Assembly (NCBI RefSeq): GCF_030551755.1 | Contig: NZ_JAUPEC010000022.1 | Span: forward strand, 1-64,000 | DNA from: Pseudocolwellia sp. AS88 | Lineage (GTDB): Bacteria; Pseudomonadota; Gammaproteobacteria; Enterobacterales; Alteromonadaceae | DNA length: 64,000 bases | Reading direction: 5' to 3' | Part shown: one piece after another, positions 35,485 to 46,037 of the stretch | Layout: every line of letters begins with the position of its first letter | How positions within the stretch are numbered: the stretch's first letter is position 1 | Notes under the pieces: model-generated | The model's database searches: none | Told to the model about the DNA's origin: nothing | The model's input: only the letters and a program-made list of their open reading frames with translations | Program-made: the position numbers and the translations under genes

Positions 35485-37284
35485 CTAGTTAGGTCTACGT
35501 TCTGGGCGACGTTTACGTTCACCAGAAGCATCTGAACTTGTTGCCGCTGGAGCATCAGTAGATACAGAGATATCAATTGCTTGACGACGAATGCGTACAT
35601 TCTTCAGTTGCTTAAACGACTTCTCAGGCATACCTTTAGGTAACTGAACAAAACTATGCTTGTCGTGTAAGTTAATTGCGCCAATATAGCTGCTATCAAG
35701 AGAGATTTCGTTAGCAATTGCGCCAACAATATCACCTGGCTTAGCACCATGCTCTTTACCAACTTCTAAACGATAAGTCTGCCAATCAACATCTGTACGG
35801 TTAACTTTAGCTTTACGAGGAGCTCTTTCACCGCCACGTTCATTTCTTCCACCACGACTGTCTCTAGCACCGCGATCATTTCTGTCATTGCGATTACTTC
35901 TATCGTTACGATCATTTCTGTCGTTACGTTCACGAGTTTCTCTACGAGGTTTTGGATCTTCTTTCGGCTGTAAAGGTTGCTTAAGCTGACTTTCAAACAA
36001 TAAAGCAGCAGCTAAATCAGTCATTGAAAGCTCTGATTGCTCAGCCATTTGCTCAACTATTTCACGCATTGCTTGAATATCTCTATTCGCAACAACTTCA
36101 GCTATTTTAGTGCGAGTACGTTCGATACGTGCTTTACCAATTTCTTCAATATTTGGTAATTCATAGGTATTGATAGTACCAGACGTTAAACGCTCATAAT
36201 GACGTAATGAGTACATTTCGCGTGGGCGACAGAAAGCAATTGACATACCTTCACGACCAGCACGACCTGTACGACCAATACGGTGAACATAAGCTTCGTT
36301 ATCACCTGGTAAATCGTAGTTAATAACTAAAGTAATACGAGGAATATCTAAACCACGAGCCACAACATCAGTTGCCACTAGGATTGAAGACTTACCTGAT
36401 TTCATTTGGTCGATAGTACGTTCACGTTGTTGTTGGTTCATATCACCATTCAACGGAAGTGCAGGATAACCAGCACGTTCTAATTTTTCAGCAACGTCTA
36501 CAGTGTCGTTACGAGTACGTACGAAAACAATCATCGCATCGTAATCTACAGATTCAGCAATACGTTCTAATGCTGTAATTTTGCTAATGCCACTTACTTT
36601 CCAAGCAAACTGTTGGATGTTTGCTTTAGATTTTTTAACAGCAGCAATTTTAATATGTTCAGGATCTTTTAAGAAACGGTTAGCTACTTTACGAATTTGC
36701 GCAGGCATAGTCGCAGAGAATAACGCCATTTGCGTTTGCTTTGGTAAATGCTCAAGGATCCATTCAATGTCTTCTAAAAAGCCCATGTTTAACATTTCAT
36801 CTGCTTCATCTAATACACAGAAAGAAAGGTTATCTAGTTTTAAGCTTTTACGACGTAAGTGATCCATTAAACGTCCTGGAGTACCTACTACAACTTGAGC
36901 ACCGCGTTCAAGTTGTTGAAATTGTGGTTGGTAAGATTGGCCACCATATAAAGTAGCTACTTTTAAACCTTTCATGTTTTTAGCAAAAGTTTCAATAGCT
37001 GCTGCTACTTGAATCGCTAATTCACGAGTTGGTGCTAACACCATTAATTGAGGTTTTCTAATTGACGGATCAATTTTAGCAAGTGCAGGTAAACCAAATG
37101 CAGCAGTTTTACCAGTACCTGTTTGCGCTTCACCCAATACATCTTTACCAGCTAAAAGCGGCGGTATAGTTTGTGCTTGGATAGCAGTTGATGATTCAAA
37201 ACCTAAAGTTTTTAATGCAGATAATAAAGTTTCAGGCAAGCCTAAAGAGTCAAAGCTCACAGGAGCGTCGTTAGTTGTTGTCAT
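35485..37284 (-). CDS. deaD: DEAD-box ATP-dependent RNA helicase (DeaD/CsdA)
   Basis: A 599-residue RNA helicase used in ribosome assembly and mRNA unwinding, chiefly in the cold. It has the Q motif, AQTGTGKTAAFG (motif I), PTRELA, VLDEADEMLNMGF (DEAD box), SATMP, ARGLDIP and HRIGRTGRAGR. After the RecA-like domains comes a low-complexity RND-repeat linker (about 449-473) and a DbpA/CsdA-type RNA-binding domain (VDWQTYRLEVGKEHGAKPGDIVGAIANEI). The leader is long, about 200 bases from the proposed promoter, as in cold-shock-controlled deaD genes. Confidence 0.94.
   Translation of the reverse strand: MTTTNDAPVSFDSLGLPETLLSALKTLGFESSTAIQAQTIPPLLAGKDVLGEAQTGTGKTAAFGLPALAKIDPSIRKPQLMVLAPTRELAIQVAAAIETFAKNMKGLKVATLYGGQSYQPQFQQLERGAQVVVGTPGRLMDHLRRKSLKLDNLSFCVLDEADEMLNMGFLEDIEWILEHLPKQTQMALFSATMPAQIRKVANRFLKDPEHIKIAAVKKSKANIQQFAWKVSGISKITALERIAESVDYDAMIVFVRTRNDTVDVAEKLERAGYPALPLNGDMNQQQRERTIDQMKSGKSSILVATDVVARGLDIPRITLVINYDLPGDNEAYVHRIGRTGRAGREGMSIAFCRPREMYSLRHYERLTSGTINTYELPNIEEIGKARIERTRTKIAEVVANRDIQAMREIVEQMAEQSELSMTDLAAALLFESQLKQPLQPKEDPKPRRETRERNDRNDRNDRSNRNDRNDRGARDSRGGRNERGGERAPRKAKVNRTDVDWQTYRLEVGKEHGAKPGDIVGAIANEISLDSSYIGAINLHDKHSFVQLPKGMPEKSFKQLKNVRIRRQAIDISVSTDAPAATSSDASGERKRRPERRPN
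35868..35940 (-). repeat. In-gene repeat coding for an RND tripeptide tract
   Basis: Imperfect 9-bp units coding for Arg-Asn-Asp occur about six times in the helicase linker (residues about 449-473). Such low-complexity tracts can change copy number between strains; here the reading frame is intact. Confidence 0.6.
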
Positions 37285-37630
37285 AATATTTGTCTTCTCT
37301 TGGCAAGATTTGATTCAGGGAAAAAATATTTTAATCAAAGATCTCGCATACATATATACGAGGAAACCACCAGGAAGACTTAAGGCACATTCGGTATGCT
37401 AATATGAACATTAGCTAGGCAAGTCTATTGGGCGGATATACCCCACTCATTTCACGTTAAGCATTGCTTATTGAAGTCAGCTTAAGTGAGGCGCGCATTA
37501 TACAGAAGAATAAGTTTTGTACAAGACATAACTAACTATTTGGCTTAAATAATGCATTTTAGCCTTTATTCGTGTCTTTTTAGCGTTAAAAAGACTTTTA
37601 ATTATCTATTTTAAAAAGAGAGAAATAAGC
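37285..37630. other. Leader and promoter region of deaD
   Basis: These 346 bp hold the deaD leader, a promoter (37497-37524), a small hairpin gctaat/attagc (37398-37415) within the leader, and an AT-rich 9-bp hairpin (37574-37595) close to the end of the Lon-like gene. No further gene is supported. Confidence 0.5.
37497..37524 (-). promoter_or_regulatory. Promoter of deaD
   Basis: On the minus strand TTGTAC (37519-37524) and TATAAT (37497-37502) are 16 bp apart, followed by a GC-rich discriminator (gcgcgcc). Transcription would start near 37490, giving a leader of about 205 bases. Confidence 0.65.
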
Positions 37631-40018
37631 CTATTCTCCGCCTTCTAACATATCTGTAAACAATGATAATTTTTGTAATGCCATCGCATGTACTGTTTTT
37701 CTAGGGTAACGGCCTAAACTATTAGGTACGCCTGCAGGTATGCCTAATAATAATTCTAATGATTGATCAATATCTTCCACAGCATGAATTGCAAACACAC
37801 CTTGTTCAACAGCAGTAATCACTTCATCAGATAACATTAAGTTAATAACATTGGTACGAGGAATAATAACCCCTTGTTTACCTGTTAAACCACGGTCTTT
37901 ACATAATCGATAAAAACCTTCGATTTTTTCATTCACACCACCAATTGACTGCACTTCACCATGTTGATTAATAGAACCTGTGATCGCGATGCCTTGATCG
38001 ATAGGCAATTGTGTAATCGATGAAATTAACGCACATAACTCAGCCATTGAAGCACTATCACCATCAATATGTCCGTAAGATTGTTCAATGGCGATATTGG
38101 CTGATATCGAAACCGGAAACTCTTGTCCGTATTTGTGCCCTAGATAACCTGTTAGTAATAAAAAACCTTTTGAGTGAATAGATTTACCTAAATCAACTTC
38201 TCGCTCAATATCAGTAACACCTTCGCTACCAGCATAAACCGTTGCTGTTATGCGTGCTGGCGTACCAAAAACACTTTCACCAATTTCAAGTACAGTTAAA
38301 CCATTAACTTTACCAACTTGTTTACCTTGCGTTGTTATTAATACTTGGCGTTCTTTAATTTCGCTCAACCAAGTTTCACTAATACGCCCTGTGCGTCTTT
38401 GTTTAGCTGCCAGCGCTAACTTGATATGTTTAGCTGTTAGATCACCTTTCTCATCCATTTTGTTCCGCAAGTAATTCGCTTCATCTAATAAATCATTTGA
38501 GTGAACAATATTGGCAGAAATTTTATGTTGGTGTTCTTCTCGTCTTAAAGCATGTTTAATTAATTCAACAATCGCATCGTCCGACACTGTTGGGTATTGA
38601 TGTTTTTGAGCACGCTGACGAATCAAATTAGCATAGGCAATAAGGTTGTTATCATTCTTATCCAGGTATCTATCAAAATCAGCAAGTACTCTAAAAAGCT
38701 CATTAAACTCTTGGTCGTAAGCATGCAAAGTGTAATAAATATCAGCATCACCCAATAAAATTATTTTTACTTTTAATGGTATATTTTCTGGCTGAAGGCT
38801 GTACGAACCTGGTTGTGAAAACTCCGAATATGGATTTTCAATAGTTACTTCTTGAGTTTTAATAGCTAATTTAAGACGAGCCCATACAACAGGTTGGTTT
38901 AATACTTTTTCAGCATCAAGAAGTAGATAACCACCGTTAGCTTTGTGTAAAGCACCAGGTCGAATTAAACGATAACTCGTATAAGGATTACCTTGAAAAC
39001 TTGCTGAATCAACATGTCCAAATAAGTTTTGATAGGTTGGGTTTTGTTCATATACAACCGGAGAACCTTCATGAGGTTCACGTGCAACAAGTAAGTTAGG
39101 CAAAAAATGTTCAACCATTAATTTACGGTTATCTTTGGCTTTTTGTTTTTCGTTATCTTCACCCACTAAAATGTCGAGTACGGTATCAACAACATGGACT
39201 TTAACTTTAGATAGATATTTTAAAACACCGATGTTACTTGAAAACTCATGTTCAAGTTCTTTTAATAAAGGTTGTATACTTTGAGCTGCAGTTTCATTTT
39301 TTAACTTTTTCAGTTTATCTATAGATAAACGTTTCCATTTAGGTAACTCTATTAGTTCTTCAGATAAAAGGCTTTCTAATTCAGTTACCGATTCATAAAA
39401 ACTATTACGCTTTTCTTCATCTAAACTAGCTAACTCATTTTCATTTAATGGTTTACCGTCAACAACCAATGAAAAACCGATCTCCCCTTCTTCTTCAAAT
39501 AACATGATGTTACTTTTTAACGCTGTTTCTTCAACTTTAGTGATTGCTTCATCATATTGTTGATTAAATGCTCGGTCTATCGCAGCTCTTTGACGCTGGT
39601 AACTAGGGTTATCAAACACTTCAGGAAATAATGCGATTAAATCATCGATAAAAGTATTTATACGGGCAACAAGTTGTTTACCGTCGCCAGGGCTTAAATA
39701 CAATTTATAAGGTGAGTGTGTGTCATCAAAGTTATTGATATAGCACCATTCTTCAGGCGTACTTTGATTCTTAGCTAATCCAGTAAGCATCTGCTTTATC
39801 AAAGTTTGTCTGCCAGTACCATGCTCCCCCATGGCAAAAACATTAAAACCTATAGCATTCATAGCTAAACCAAACTCTAATGCTTCTTTTGCTCTTTCGT
39901 GCCCAACAAAAGGTTGATCAATTGTTTCTTTATCATGAGACTGAGAAAATAGTGACTCAGGTAAGTGTGCCGTTAAATGCTGAGGAGTTATCAAAGTGGT
40001 AACGGGGTCTAATGTCAT
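37631..40018 (-). CDS. Lon-like AAA+ ATP-dependent protease (YcbZ/LonH type)
   Basis: I use ATG 40018 (795 residues) with gagat upstream, not the TTG 10 codons earlier. The protein has an AAA+ part with the P-loop-like GEHGTGRQTLIKQ near 65, a long helical insert, LIRPGALHKANGGYLLLDAEKVL, and the Lon C-terminal protease domain. The Ser-Lys dyad is in GDSASMAELCALIS and GGVNEKIEGFYRLC. It resembles E. coli YcbZ rather than classical Lon. Natural substrates are not established. It is transcribed alone, divergent from no immediate partner. Confidence 0.88.
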   Translation of the reverse strand: MTLDPVTTLITPQHLTAHLPESLFSQSHDKETIDQPFVGHERAKEALEFGLAMNAIGFNVFAMGEHGTGRQTLIKQMLTGLAKNQSTPEEWCYINNFDDTHSPYKLYLSPGDGKQLVARINTFIDDLIALFPEVFDNPSYQRQRAAIDRAFNQQYDEAITKVEETALKSNIMLFEEEGEIGFSLVVDGKPLNENELASLDEEKRNSFYESVTELESLLSEELIELPKWKRLSIDKLKKLKNETAAQSIQPLLKELEHEFSSNIGVLKYLSKVKVHVVDTVLDILVGEDNEKQKAKDNRKLMVEHFLPNLLVAREPHEGSPVVYEQNPTYQNLFGHVDSASFQGNPYTSYRLIRPGALHKANGGYLLLDAEKVLNQPVVWARLKLAIKTQEVTIENPYSEFSQPGSYSLQPENIPLKVKIILLGDADIYYTLHAYDQEFNELFRVLADFDRYLDKNDNNLIAYANLIRQRAQKHQYPTVSDDAIVELIKHALRREEHQHKISANIVHSNDLLDEANYLRNKMDEKGDLTAKHIKLALAAKQRRTGRISETWLSEIKERQVLITTQGKQVGKVNGLTVLEIGESVFGTPARITATVYAGSEGVTDIEREVDLGKSIHSKGFLLLTGYLGHKYGQEFPVSISANIAIEQSYGHIDGDSASMAELCALISSITQLPIDQGIAITGSINQHGEVQSIGGVNEKIEGFYRLCKDRGLTGKQGVIIPRTNVINLMLSDEVITAVEQGVFAIHAVEDIDQSLELLLGIPAGVPNSLGRYPRKTVHAMALQKLSLFTDMLEGGE

Positions 40019-40158
40019 GAAGATCTCACTATAAAGTTTAGAAAACAAATACTTTGCGGATAAAAGGATGAGGCTATAGTGTACTCTGAGATTAAGCTCT
40101 ATAGCAAAGTGCTAGTGAATATTATTTATAAGATGGTGTAGATCAAGTTTTAGCAGAA

Positions 40159-40644
40159 TTACGGGGTTAGGCTTTGTCTTTTAAAAGTTTTACCATCACA
40201 TTTGATACATGATGAAAGCAAAGTAACATGATGTACTTGCTGTGTATGATGACAAGTTAAACATTTAACTTCGCCAAAACCAACATAATCACCCGCTTTA
40301 TATAAGCCATCATGTACAAAATCCTCTTGTAGTTCAGCCCACTCAATTTGAGTTTGATCGGTAATTGATGAAAGCTTTGCCCAAAAGGTATCTTTGAGTA
40401 AGTCTAAATACAAAGAATGTTGAATGTCTGCTTGTGATTGTTGATAAAACTCGATTAAATCAAGCTTAAAATTAGAAATAAATTGTTGGTATTTTTCTTC
40501 AGGAATACTTTCAGCAGTTTTTAACCACGCTTTAGCTTCGTCTACTAACTCAATAACATGAGTTAATTCATGTGACTTAACATCATTAAACCATTGAATA
40601 AGTTGATTATATTTAGGATCTGAACTTTCTGGCTTTTTGGTCAT
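40159..40644 (-). CDS. ybeL: YbeL-family zinc-ribbon protein (DUF1451)
   Basis: A 161-residue protein from ATG 40644, which has gaggat upstream; the frame is open 20 codons further. The first 110 residues are helical, and the C-terminal part is a zinc ribbon (CLTCHHTQQVHHVTLLSSCIKC, two CxxC pairs). The function is unknown. It is divergent from leuS, as in E. coli. Confidence 0.88.
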   Translation of the reverse strand: MTKKPESSDPKYNQLIQWFNDVKSHELTHVIELVDEAKAWLKTAESIPEEKYQQFISNFKLDLIEFYQQSQADIQHSLYLDLLKDTFWAKLSSITDQTQIEWAELQEDFVHDGLYKAGDYVGFGEVKCLTCHHTQQVHHVTLLSSCIKCDGKTFKRQSLTP

Positions 40645-40856
40645 ATTATCCTCATTAATGAAATTCACAACAGAGAAAGGTATTGATATTACGAGTATAG
40701 TCAATATTCTTAAAAAACTTAAATTTGTTTATTTATAGGGTGCAGATAAGGTATTCTATGCACAATAATTTATCCTCTTATGCTATCAAGAGTGAGAACA
40801 ATAACTTCTTGATTAAAAATCATAAGCAATCTTTTTGAATACCTGAGAAATCGTTA

Positions 40857-43445
40857 ATGGAATCCATCTACAATCCCCAATCAATTGAAGCCGAAGTTCA
40901 GCAAAGTTGGACTGAAAATAAAACATTTGCTGCTGTTGATAATGCAGATCAAGAAAAATTTTATTGTTTAGCTATGTTCCCTTACCCAAGTGGTAAATTA
41001 CACATGGGTCATGTGCGTAATTACAGCTTAGGCGATGTTATTTCTCGATACCAACGTATGCAAGGCAAAAACGTAATGCAACCTATGGGTTGGGATGCGT
41101 TTGGTTTACCTGCTGAAAACGCAGCAATCAAAAATAAATCAGCGCCAGCAAAATGGACTTATCAAAATATTGATTACATGCGTGGTCAATTAAAGTCTTT
41201 AGGTTTTGGTTATGATTGGGATCGTGAATTCGCAACATGTGACAAAGATTACTATCGTTGGGAACAATGGTTTTTCACTCAGCTTTTTGAAAAAGGCTTA
41301 GTATATAAAAAGAATGCTACCGTTAACTGGGATCCAGTAGATCAAACTGTATTAGCTAACGAACAAGTTATTGATGGCCGAGGCTGGCGTTCGGGCGCTA
41401 TGGTTGAGCGCAAAGAAATTCCACAATGGTTTATTAAAATTACCGACTACGCTGAAGAATTATTACAAGATTTAGACCAATTAACTGATTGGCCTGAACA
41501 AGTTAAAACCATGCAGCGTAACTGGATTGGTCGCTCTGAAGGTGTAGAGTTAACTTTCAAAGTTGCTGATTCAGATGAAAGCTTTGATGTTTACACTACG
41601 CGCCCAGATACTTTAATGGGCGTAACTTATGTTGCATTAGCGGCTCAGCATCCTCTAACGTTAGAAGCTGCGAAAAATAATCCTGAAATCGCTGAATTTA
41701 TCGAAAGCTGTAAAACAAATAAAGCCACAGAAGCTGATATGGCTGCTATGGAAAAGAAAGGTGTTGATACAGGCTTAAAAGCTATTCATCCACTTACCGG
41801 TGAACTAGTACCAGTTTGGTCAGCAAACTTTGTATTAATGGATTACGGTTCGGGTGCTGTAATGTCAGTCCCAGGTCATGATCAACGTGATTGGGAATTT
41901 GCCACTAAATACGGCTTAGAGATCACTCAAGTTATTGCAGGTACTGAAGACGACGATATTACAAAAGCTGCTATTACTGAGAAAAACACATTAATTAACT
42001 CAGGTGAATTTGACGGCTTAAACTTTAAAGAAGCATTTAAAGCTATTTCAGACAAATTAATTGCTGAAAACAAAGGTAATGTAAAAGTTAACTACCGCTT
42101 AAGAGATTGGGGTGTTTCGCGTCAACGTTATTGGGGTACGCCTATTCCAATGATCAACTTAGCGAATGGTGAATCTGTTGCAGTTCCTGCTGACCAATTG
42201 CCTGTAGAGTTACCTGAAGATGTGATTATGGATGGTGTAACATCACCAATTAAAGATAATCCAGCTTGGGCTAAAACAACTTACAACGGTGAAGAAGCTC
42301 TTCGTGAAACCGATACCTTTGATACCTTCATGGAATCTTCATGGTACTATGCTCGTTTTTGTTCGTCTGACGACAAAACACAGATGTTAGATCCTGAAAA
42401 AGCTAATTACTGGCTACCTGTTGATCAGTATGTTGGTGGTATTGAACACGCTATTTTACATTTACTTTACGCTCGTTTTTTCCATAAATTATTACGTGAT
42501 GTAGGTTTAGTTAAATGTGACGAACCATTTAAGAGCTTACTTTGTCAGGGCATGGTACTAGCAGAAACTTACTACCGCGAAGCTGATAATGGCGCGCAAG
42601 AATGGATTGCCCCTACTGACGTTGAAGTTGAACGTAATGAGAAAGGCCAAATCATTAAGGCAACAAGCAAGTTAGATGGACAGCCTGTACTATCTGCTGG
42701 TATGAGCAAAATGTCGAAGTCTAAAAACAACGGTATTGACCCTCAACAAGTTATTCAACAATATGGTGCTGATACAGTTCGTTTATTTATCATGTTTACT
42801 TCACCGCCAGAGCAAACGTTAGAATGGTCTGATTCAGGTGTTGAAGGCGCACATAGATTCTTAAAACGTGTTTGGAAACTCGCTTATGACTTCACTCAAG
42901 AAGAAGCATTAACTGTAGAGCAAACATTAGCGAATGTTACATTAAATGCCGATCAAAAAGCATTACGTCGTGAACTACATAAAGCAATTGGTAAAGTAAG
43001 TGATGACATTGGTCGTCGTAATACATTTAACACAGCCATTGCTGCAATCATGGAGTTAATGAATCATTTAACTAAAGCTAAAATAGAAACAGTTGAAGAT
43101 CGCATTGTTATGCAAGAAGCAATAAGAGCTGTTATCTTAATGCTTACACCAATTGTTCCTCATTTAAGTCATCATGTTTGGAATATTATTGGTGACGGCA
43201 AGCCAGTTGAAAATACAGCATGGCCTGTTGTTGATGAAAGTGCATTAGTTGAAGATGAAAAACTTATTATTGTTCAAGTAAACGGTAAATTACGTGCAAA
43301 AATTACAGTTGCTGCTGATGCATCGAAAGATCAAGTTGAAGCGCTAGGTTTTGCTGACGAAAATGTGACTAAATTTACTGATGGAAAAACAGTACGTAAA
43401 GTTATTTATGTTCCAGGTAAATTATTGAACATAGTAGCTAACTAG
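40857..43445 (+). CDS. leuS: Leucyl-tRNA synthetase
   Basis: A class I synthetase of 862 residues. It has the HIGH motif as HMGH in [14 protein letters not shown], the CP1 editing domain ([21 protein letters not shown] and the conserved [16 protein letters not shown]), KMSKSKNN before the anticodon-binding domain, and the C-terminal leucyl-specific domain ending in [16 protein letters not shown]. Length equals the E. coli enzyme within a few residues. It leads the lptE-holA-nadD block and is followed by an internal hairpin. Confidence 0.98.
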   Translation: MESIYNPQSIEAEVQQSWTENKTFAAVDNADQEKFYCLAMFPYPSGKLHMGHVRNYSLGDVISRYQRMQGKNVMQPMGWDAFGLPAENAAIKNKSAPAKWTYQNIDYMRGQLKSLGFGYDWDREFATCDKDYYRWEQWFFTQLFEKGLVYKKNATVNWDPVDQTVLANEQVIDGRGWRSGAMVERKEIPQWFIKITDYAEELLQDLDQLTDWPEQVKTMQRNWIGRSEGVELTFKVADSDESFDVYTTRPDTLMGVTYVALAAQHPLTLEAAKNNPEIAEFIESCKTNKATEADMAAMEKKGVDTGLKAIHPLTGELVPVWSANFVLMDYGSGAVMSVPGHDQRDWEFATKYGLEITQVIAGTEDDDITKAAITEKNTLINSGEFDGLNFKEAFKAISDKLIAENKGNVKVNYRLRDWGVSRQRYWGTPIPMINLANGESVAVPADQLPVELPEDVIMDGVTSPIKDNPAWAKTTYNGEEALRETDTFDTFMESSWYYARFCSSDDKTQMLDPEKANYWLPVDQYVGGIEHAILHLLYARFFHKLLRDVGLVKCDEPFKSLLCQGMVLAETYYREADNGAQEWIAPTDVEVERNEKGQIIKATSKLDGQPVLSAGMSKMSKSKNNGIDPQQVIQQYGADTVRLFIMFTSPPEQTLEWSDSGVEGAHRFLKRVWKLAYDFTQEEALTVEQTLANVTLNADQKALRRELHKAIGKVSDDIGRRNTFNTAIAAIMELMNHLTKAKIETVEDRIVMQEAIRAVILMLTPIVPHLSHHVWNIIGDGKPVENTAWPVVDESALVEDEKLIIVQVNGKLRAKITVAADASKDQVEALGFADENVTKFTDGKTVRKVIYVPGKLLNIVAN

Positions 43446-43472
43446 AGAAACAATTTTAGCTCCAACGTACAC

Positions 43473-43499
43473 AAGGGTAGAAAATTTATTTCTACCCTT
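43473..43499 (+). terminator. Hairpin between leuS and lptE
   Basis: An 11-bp stem (aagggtagaaa at 43473-43483, tttctaccctt at 43489-43499) followed by tttattat. It would reduce or stop leuS read-through into lptE, 35 bp before that gene. Confidence 0.75.
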
Positions 43500-43534
43500 T
43501 TATTATCAGCGATTAACATAAGAGAAATATAACA

Positions 43535-44044
43535 TTGAAAATAAACGTTAAAGCAAAACGCTCTACTTTATGGTTAAGCTTTATTTTAACATTTGGCCTA
43601 ATTCAAGGTTGTGGATTTCATTTACGTGGTGATTACCTACTTTCACCGCAATTACAAAATATTCATGTAAGCTCTGTTGACAAACATGGCGAATTAACAC
43701 GTTTAGTTAAGCAGCATTTACTGCTAAATAAAATCAACATCACACCTAAATCAACGGTAAATACCCCTGAGTTACATATCTTAAAAGATAGTTTAGACAG
43801 ACGTACTCTTTCGGTATTCCCAAATGGTCAAGTAGCTGAATATGAGTTAATTTATTCAGTTAAGTATCAATTGATTTTTAGTAATGAAGACATCCGAACT
43901 TACGAAGTTGAACTCGATAAAGATTATCAAGATGATCCAAATTTAGCGTTAGCGAAAAGTCGTGAATTAACATTAATGTTAAGTGAAATGCGTAAAAAAG
44001 CTGCCGATAGAATATTGCGAAACTTAGCCAGTTTAAAAATATAA
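43535..44044 (+). CDS. lptE: LPS-assembly lipoprotein LptE
   Basis: Outer-membrane lipoprotein that plugs the LptD barrel and helps place LPS on the cell surface. The 169-residue protein starts at TTG (agagaa upstream), has a signal peptide with a lipobox LIQGC near 22-26, and the family segment GCGFHLRGDYLLSP. Divergent overall, as usual for LptE; the leuS-lptE-holA order supports the call. Confidence 0.92.
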   Translation: MKINVKAKRSTLWLSFILTFGLIQGCGFHLRGDYLLSPQLQNIHVSSVDKHGELTRLVKQHLLLNKINITPKSTVNTPELHILKDSLDRRTLSVFPNGQVAEYELIYSVKYQLIFSNEDIRTYEVELDKDYQDDPNLALAKSRELTLMLSEMRKKAADRILRNLASLKI

Positions 44045-44127
44045 TATTTTTATATATAAATAACATAACTCGCAACTAAGCCTAAATATAGACTCAAAAA
44101 TTCACTAAACACTAAGCTATTTATTAT

Positions 44128-45171
44128 ATGCGTATATATCATAACAACTTATCATCTACTCTTAACCAAGGTTTTAAACCTATATGGTTAGTTTTTGGTG
44201 ATGAGCCTTGGCAAAAGAATGATAGCTTAGCGACGATAAAAAGTAGCTATTTACAACAAGGGTTCGACGAAGTTATACGTTTCACAGCCGATGATAAGTT
44301 TGATTGGTCGAATGTTGTTAATGAATACCAATCAATGAGCCTTTTCTCTAGCCAACGTATTATTGAAGTTGAAATCCTCTCAGGTAAAGTTAACGAAGCT
44401 GCAGGTAAAACATTACTCGCCTTAAGTGAGCAATTTCATAACGATGTAGTGCTTGTTATCCACGGTCCAAAACTTGATGCGGCTCAACAAAAAAAGAAGT
44501 GGTTTAAAACCTTAGAAGACTTAGGCTGCTTTTTACCTATATACGACATCGAAGGTAAACAACTCAATCAATGGCTCAACCGCCAAATAAATCAACTTAA
44601 ACTTAATATCCACCCTGATGTTATTCCTTTAATGATTGAGTTATTTGAAGGTAATTTATTAGCTTTAGATCAAGAGTTGCAAAAGCTATCTATTTTATTT
44701 GGTCAAAACCAGGTCACTATTCAAGATGCTGAAAAGATCATTATTAACCAAGCTAAATTTAATCCTTTTCAAGTGGTTGATACTTTATTAAAAGGTGACT
44801 TGAAAAAATGCGTCGCGATTCTTGATCAATTTCAGCATGAAGGTGCTCCCATAGGACAATTAGTTTGGTTTTTACATAAAGAAATATCTCAATTAATTGA
44901 AATGCAAGAAAAGCTCAAGCAAGGCGAATCAATTAATAATTTATATAAGACTTATCGCATCTGGGAAAAGAAAAAGCCACTCTACCAACATGCTTTAAAT
45001 AATATGACTTATGGGAATTTATCTCATGGTTTAAGTCGATTAGCCGAAGTTGATTTGATCAGTAAAACATCCAGTGATTTTAATCCTTATATTCTACTTT
45101 CTGATATTTGTATCACCCTATATCACGGGCAAACCACCTCTACCCTGCCGTTAGATTACGAATATAGCTAA
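44128..45171 (+). CDS. holA: DNA polymerase III subunit delta
   Basis: Clamp-loader subunit that opens the beta clamp. The 347-residue protein begins MRIYHNNLSSTLNQGFKPIWLVFGDEPWQ, followed by the beta-binding hydrophobic wedge region (EYQSMSLFSSQRIIEVE) and the three-domain HolA layout. It overlaps nadD by one base (taatg), so the two are coupled. Confidence 0.95.
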   Translation: MRIYHNNLSSTLNQGFKPIWLVFGDEPWQKNDSLATIKSSYLQQGFDEVIRFTADDKFDWSNVVNEYQSMSLFSSQRIIEVEILSGKVNEAAGKTLLALSEQFHNDVVLVIHGPKLDAAQQKKKWFKTLEDLGCFLPIYDIEGKQLNQWLNRQINQLKLNIHPDVIPLMIELFEGNLLALDQELQKLSILFGQNQVTIQDAEKIIINQAKFNPFQVVDTLLKGDLKKCVAILDQFQHEGAPIGQLVWFLHKEISQLIEMQEKLKQGESINNLYKTYRIWEKKKPLYQHALNNMTYGNLSHGLSRLAEVDLISKTSSDFNPYILLSDICITLYHGQTTSTLPLDYEYS

Positions 45172-45890
45172 TGACTAACCTTCAACCTAGCTCAGATAAA
45201 AGCCACCGCATTGGTATTTTAGGTGGAACTTTCGATCCTATTCATAAAGGTCACATAGAGCCGGCCAAACAAGCTTTAGCTAAATTTAACCTAGATAAAG
45301 TACTCGTTATACCTGCTCACAAACCTCCTCATAAATCAGGCACAAATGCTTCGACCATGCACAGAGTTAATATGGTTGAACTTGCCTGTGCTGATGAAAA
45401 AGGTTTTGAGCTCGATACTAGAGAAACCAAACGAACTAACCTTTCCTATACTTTAGATACCATCAATGAAATTAAAGCCGAATACCCTAACAGTGAACTG
45501 TTTTTTATTATGGGGATGGATTCTCTACTCAACTTTACCCGTTGGCATTTATGGGAAAGTATTCTTGAAAAGTGCAATTTAATTGTAAATACACGACCTG
45601 GCTATGACTTATCATCCATTAATTCTGAAACCAAAGATTTACTTAATAAGTACCAAGGTTCAGTGAATGATCTAGAGCCAAATAACATTTCTCCGAATAA
45701 AAACTTACTAACTAAAAATGCCTCTCTTGAAAAAAGATCAGGGCTTATTTTTTTGCATGACACAGACAAGCTTGATATCTCTTCGACTGAAATACGCCAT
45801 AAAATATCTAATAAAGTTGAATGCTCGCAATGGTTAGCTTCTGACATAATTAAATACATTAAAAAACATACCTTATATTCAAACATCTGA
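45171..45890 (+). CDS. nadD: Nicotinate-nucleotide adenylyltransferase
   Basis: Adds AMP to nicotinate mononucleotide on the way to NAD. The 239-residue protein has the nucleotidyltransferase motif GILGGTFDPIHKGHIEPA, PAHKPPHK, FIMGMDSLLNFTRWHLWESI and the ISSTEIR motif. A 25-residue insert near 150-180 (NSETKDLLNKYQGS onwards) makes it longer than the 213-residue E. coli enzyme. Confidence 0.95.
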   Translation: MTNLQPSSDKSHRIGILGGTFDPIHKGHIEPAKQALAKFNLDKVLVIPAHKPPHKSGTNASTMHRVNMVELACADEKGFELDTRETKRTNLSYTLDTINEIKAEYPNSELFFIMGMDSLLNFTRWHLWESILEKCNLIVNTRPGYDLSSINSETKDLLNKYQGSVNDLEPNNISPNKNLLTKNASLEKRSGLIFLHDTDKLDISSTEIRHKISNKVECSQWLASDIIKYIKKHTLYSNI

Positions 45891-45976
45891 TATATTTTAT
45901 TCTCAAATTAACTCTAAAAATAACCGAGACACTAACGAAATATTACCTAAGGTGGTGATTGAAGTTAAATGCAAGG

Positions 45977-46004
45977 TTACCTAAGAATTAAAAAGTGATA
46001 TTAT
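45977..46004 (+). promoter_or_regulatory. Possible promoter upstream of rsfS
   Basis: TTACCT (45977-45982) and TATTAT (45999-46004) are 16 bp apart, 33 bp before the rsfS start. The 9-mer ttacctaag occurs twice (45943 and 45977), 34 bp apart, which may be a regulator site or chance. Confidence 0.4.
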
Positions 46005-46037
46005 ATAGCCCATTAATTAAATCATAGAGAACCCACG

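Noticed and set aside
35868-35940. Regular repeats as a possible CRISPR array
   Set aside because: The units are 9 bp, in frame, and code for RND in the helicase linker.
37631-40018. Lon-like protein as part of a phage-defence system
   Set aside because: It has the domain layout of housekeeping YcbZ-type proteases and lies in core genome without partner genes.
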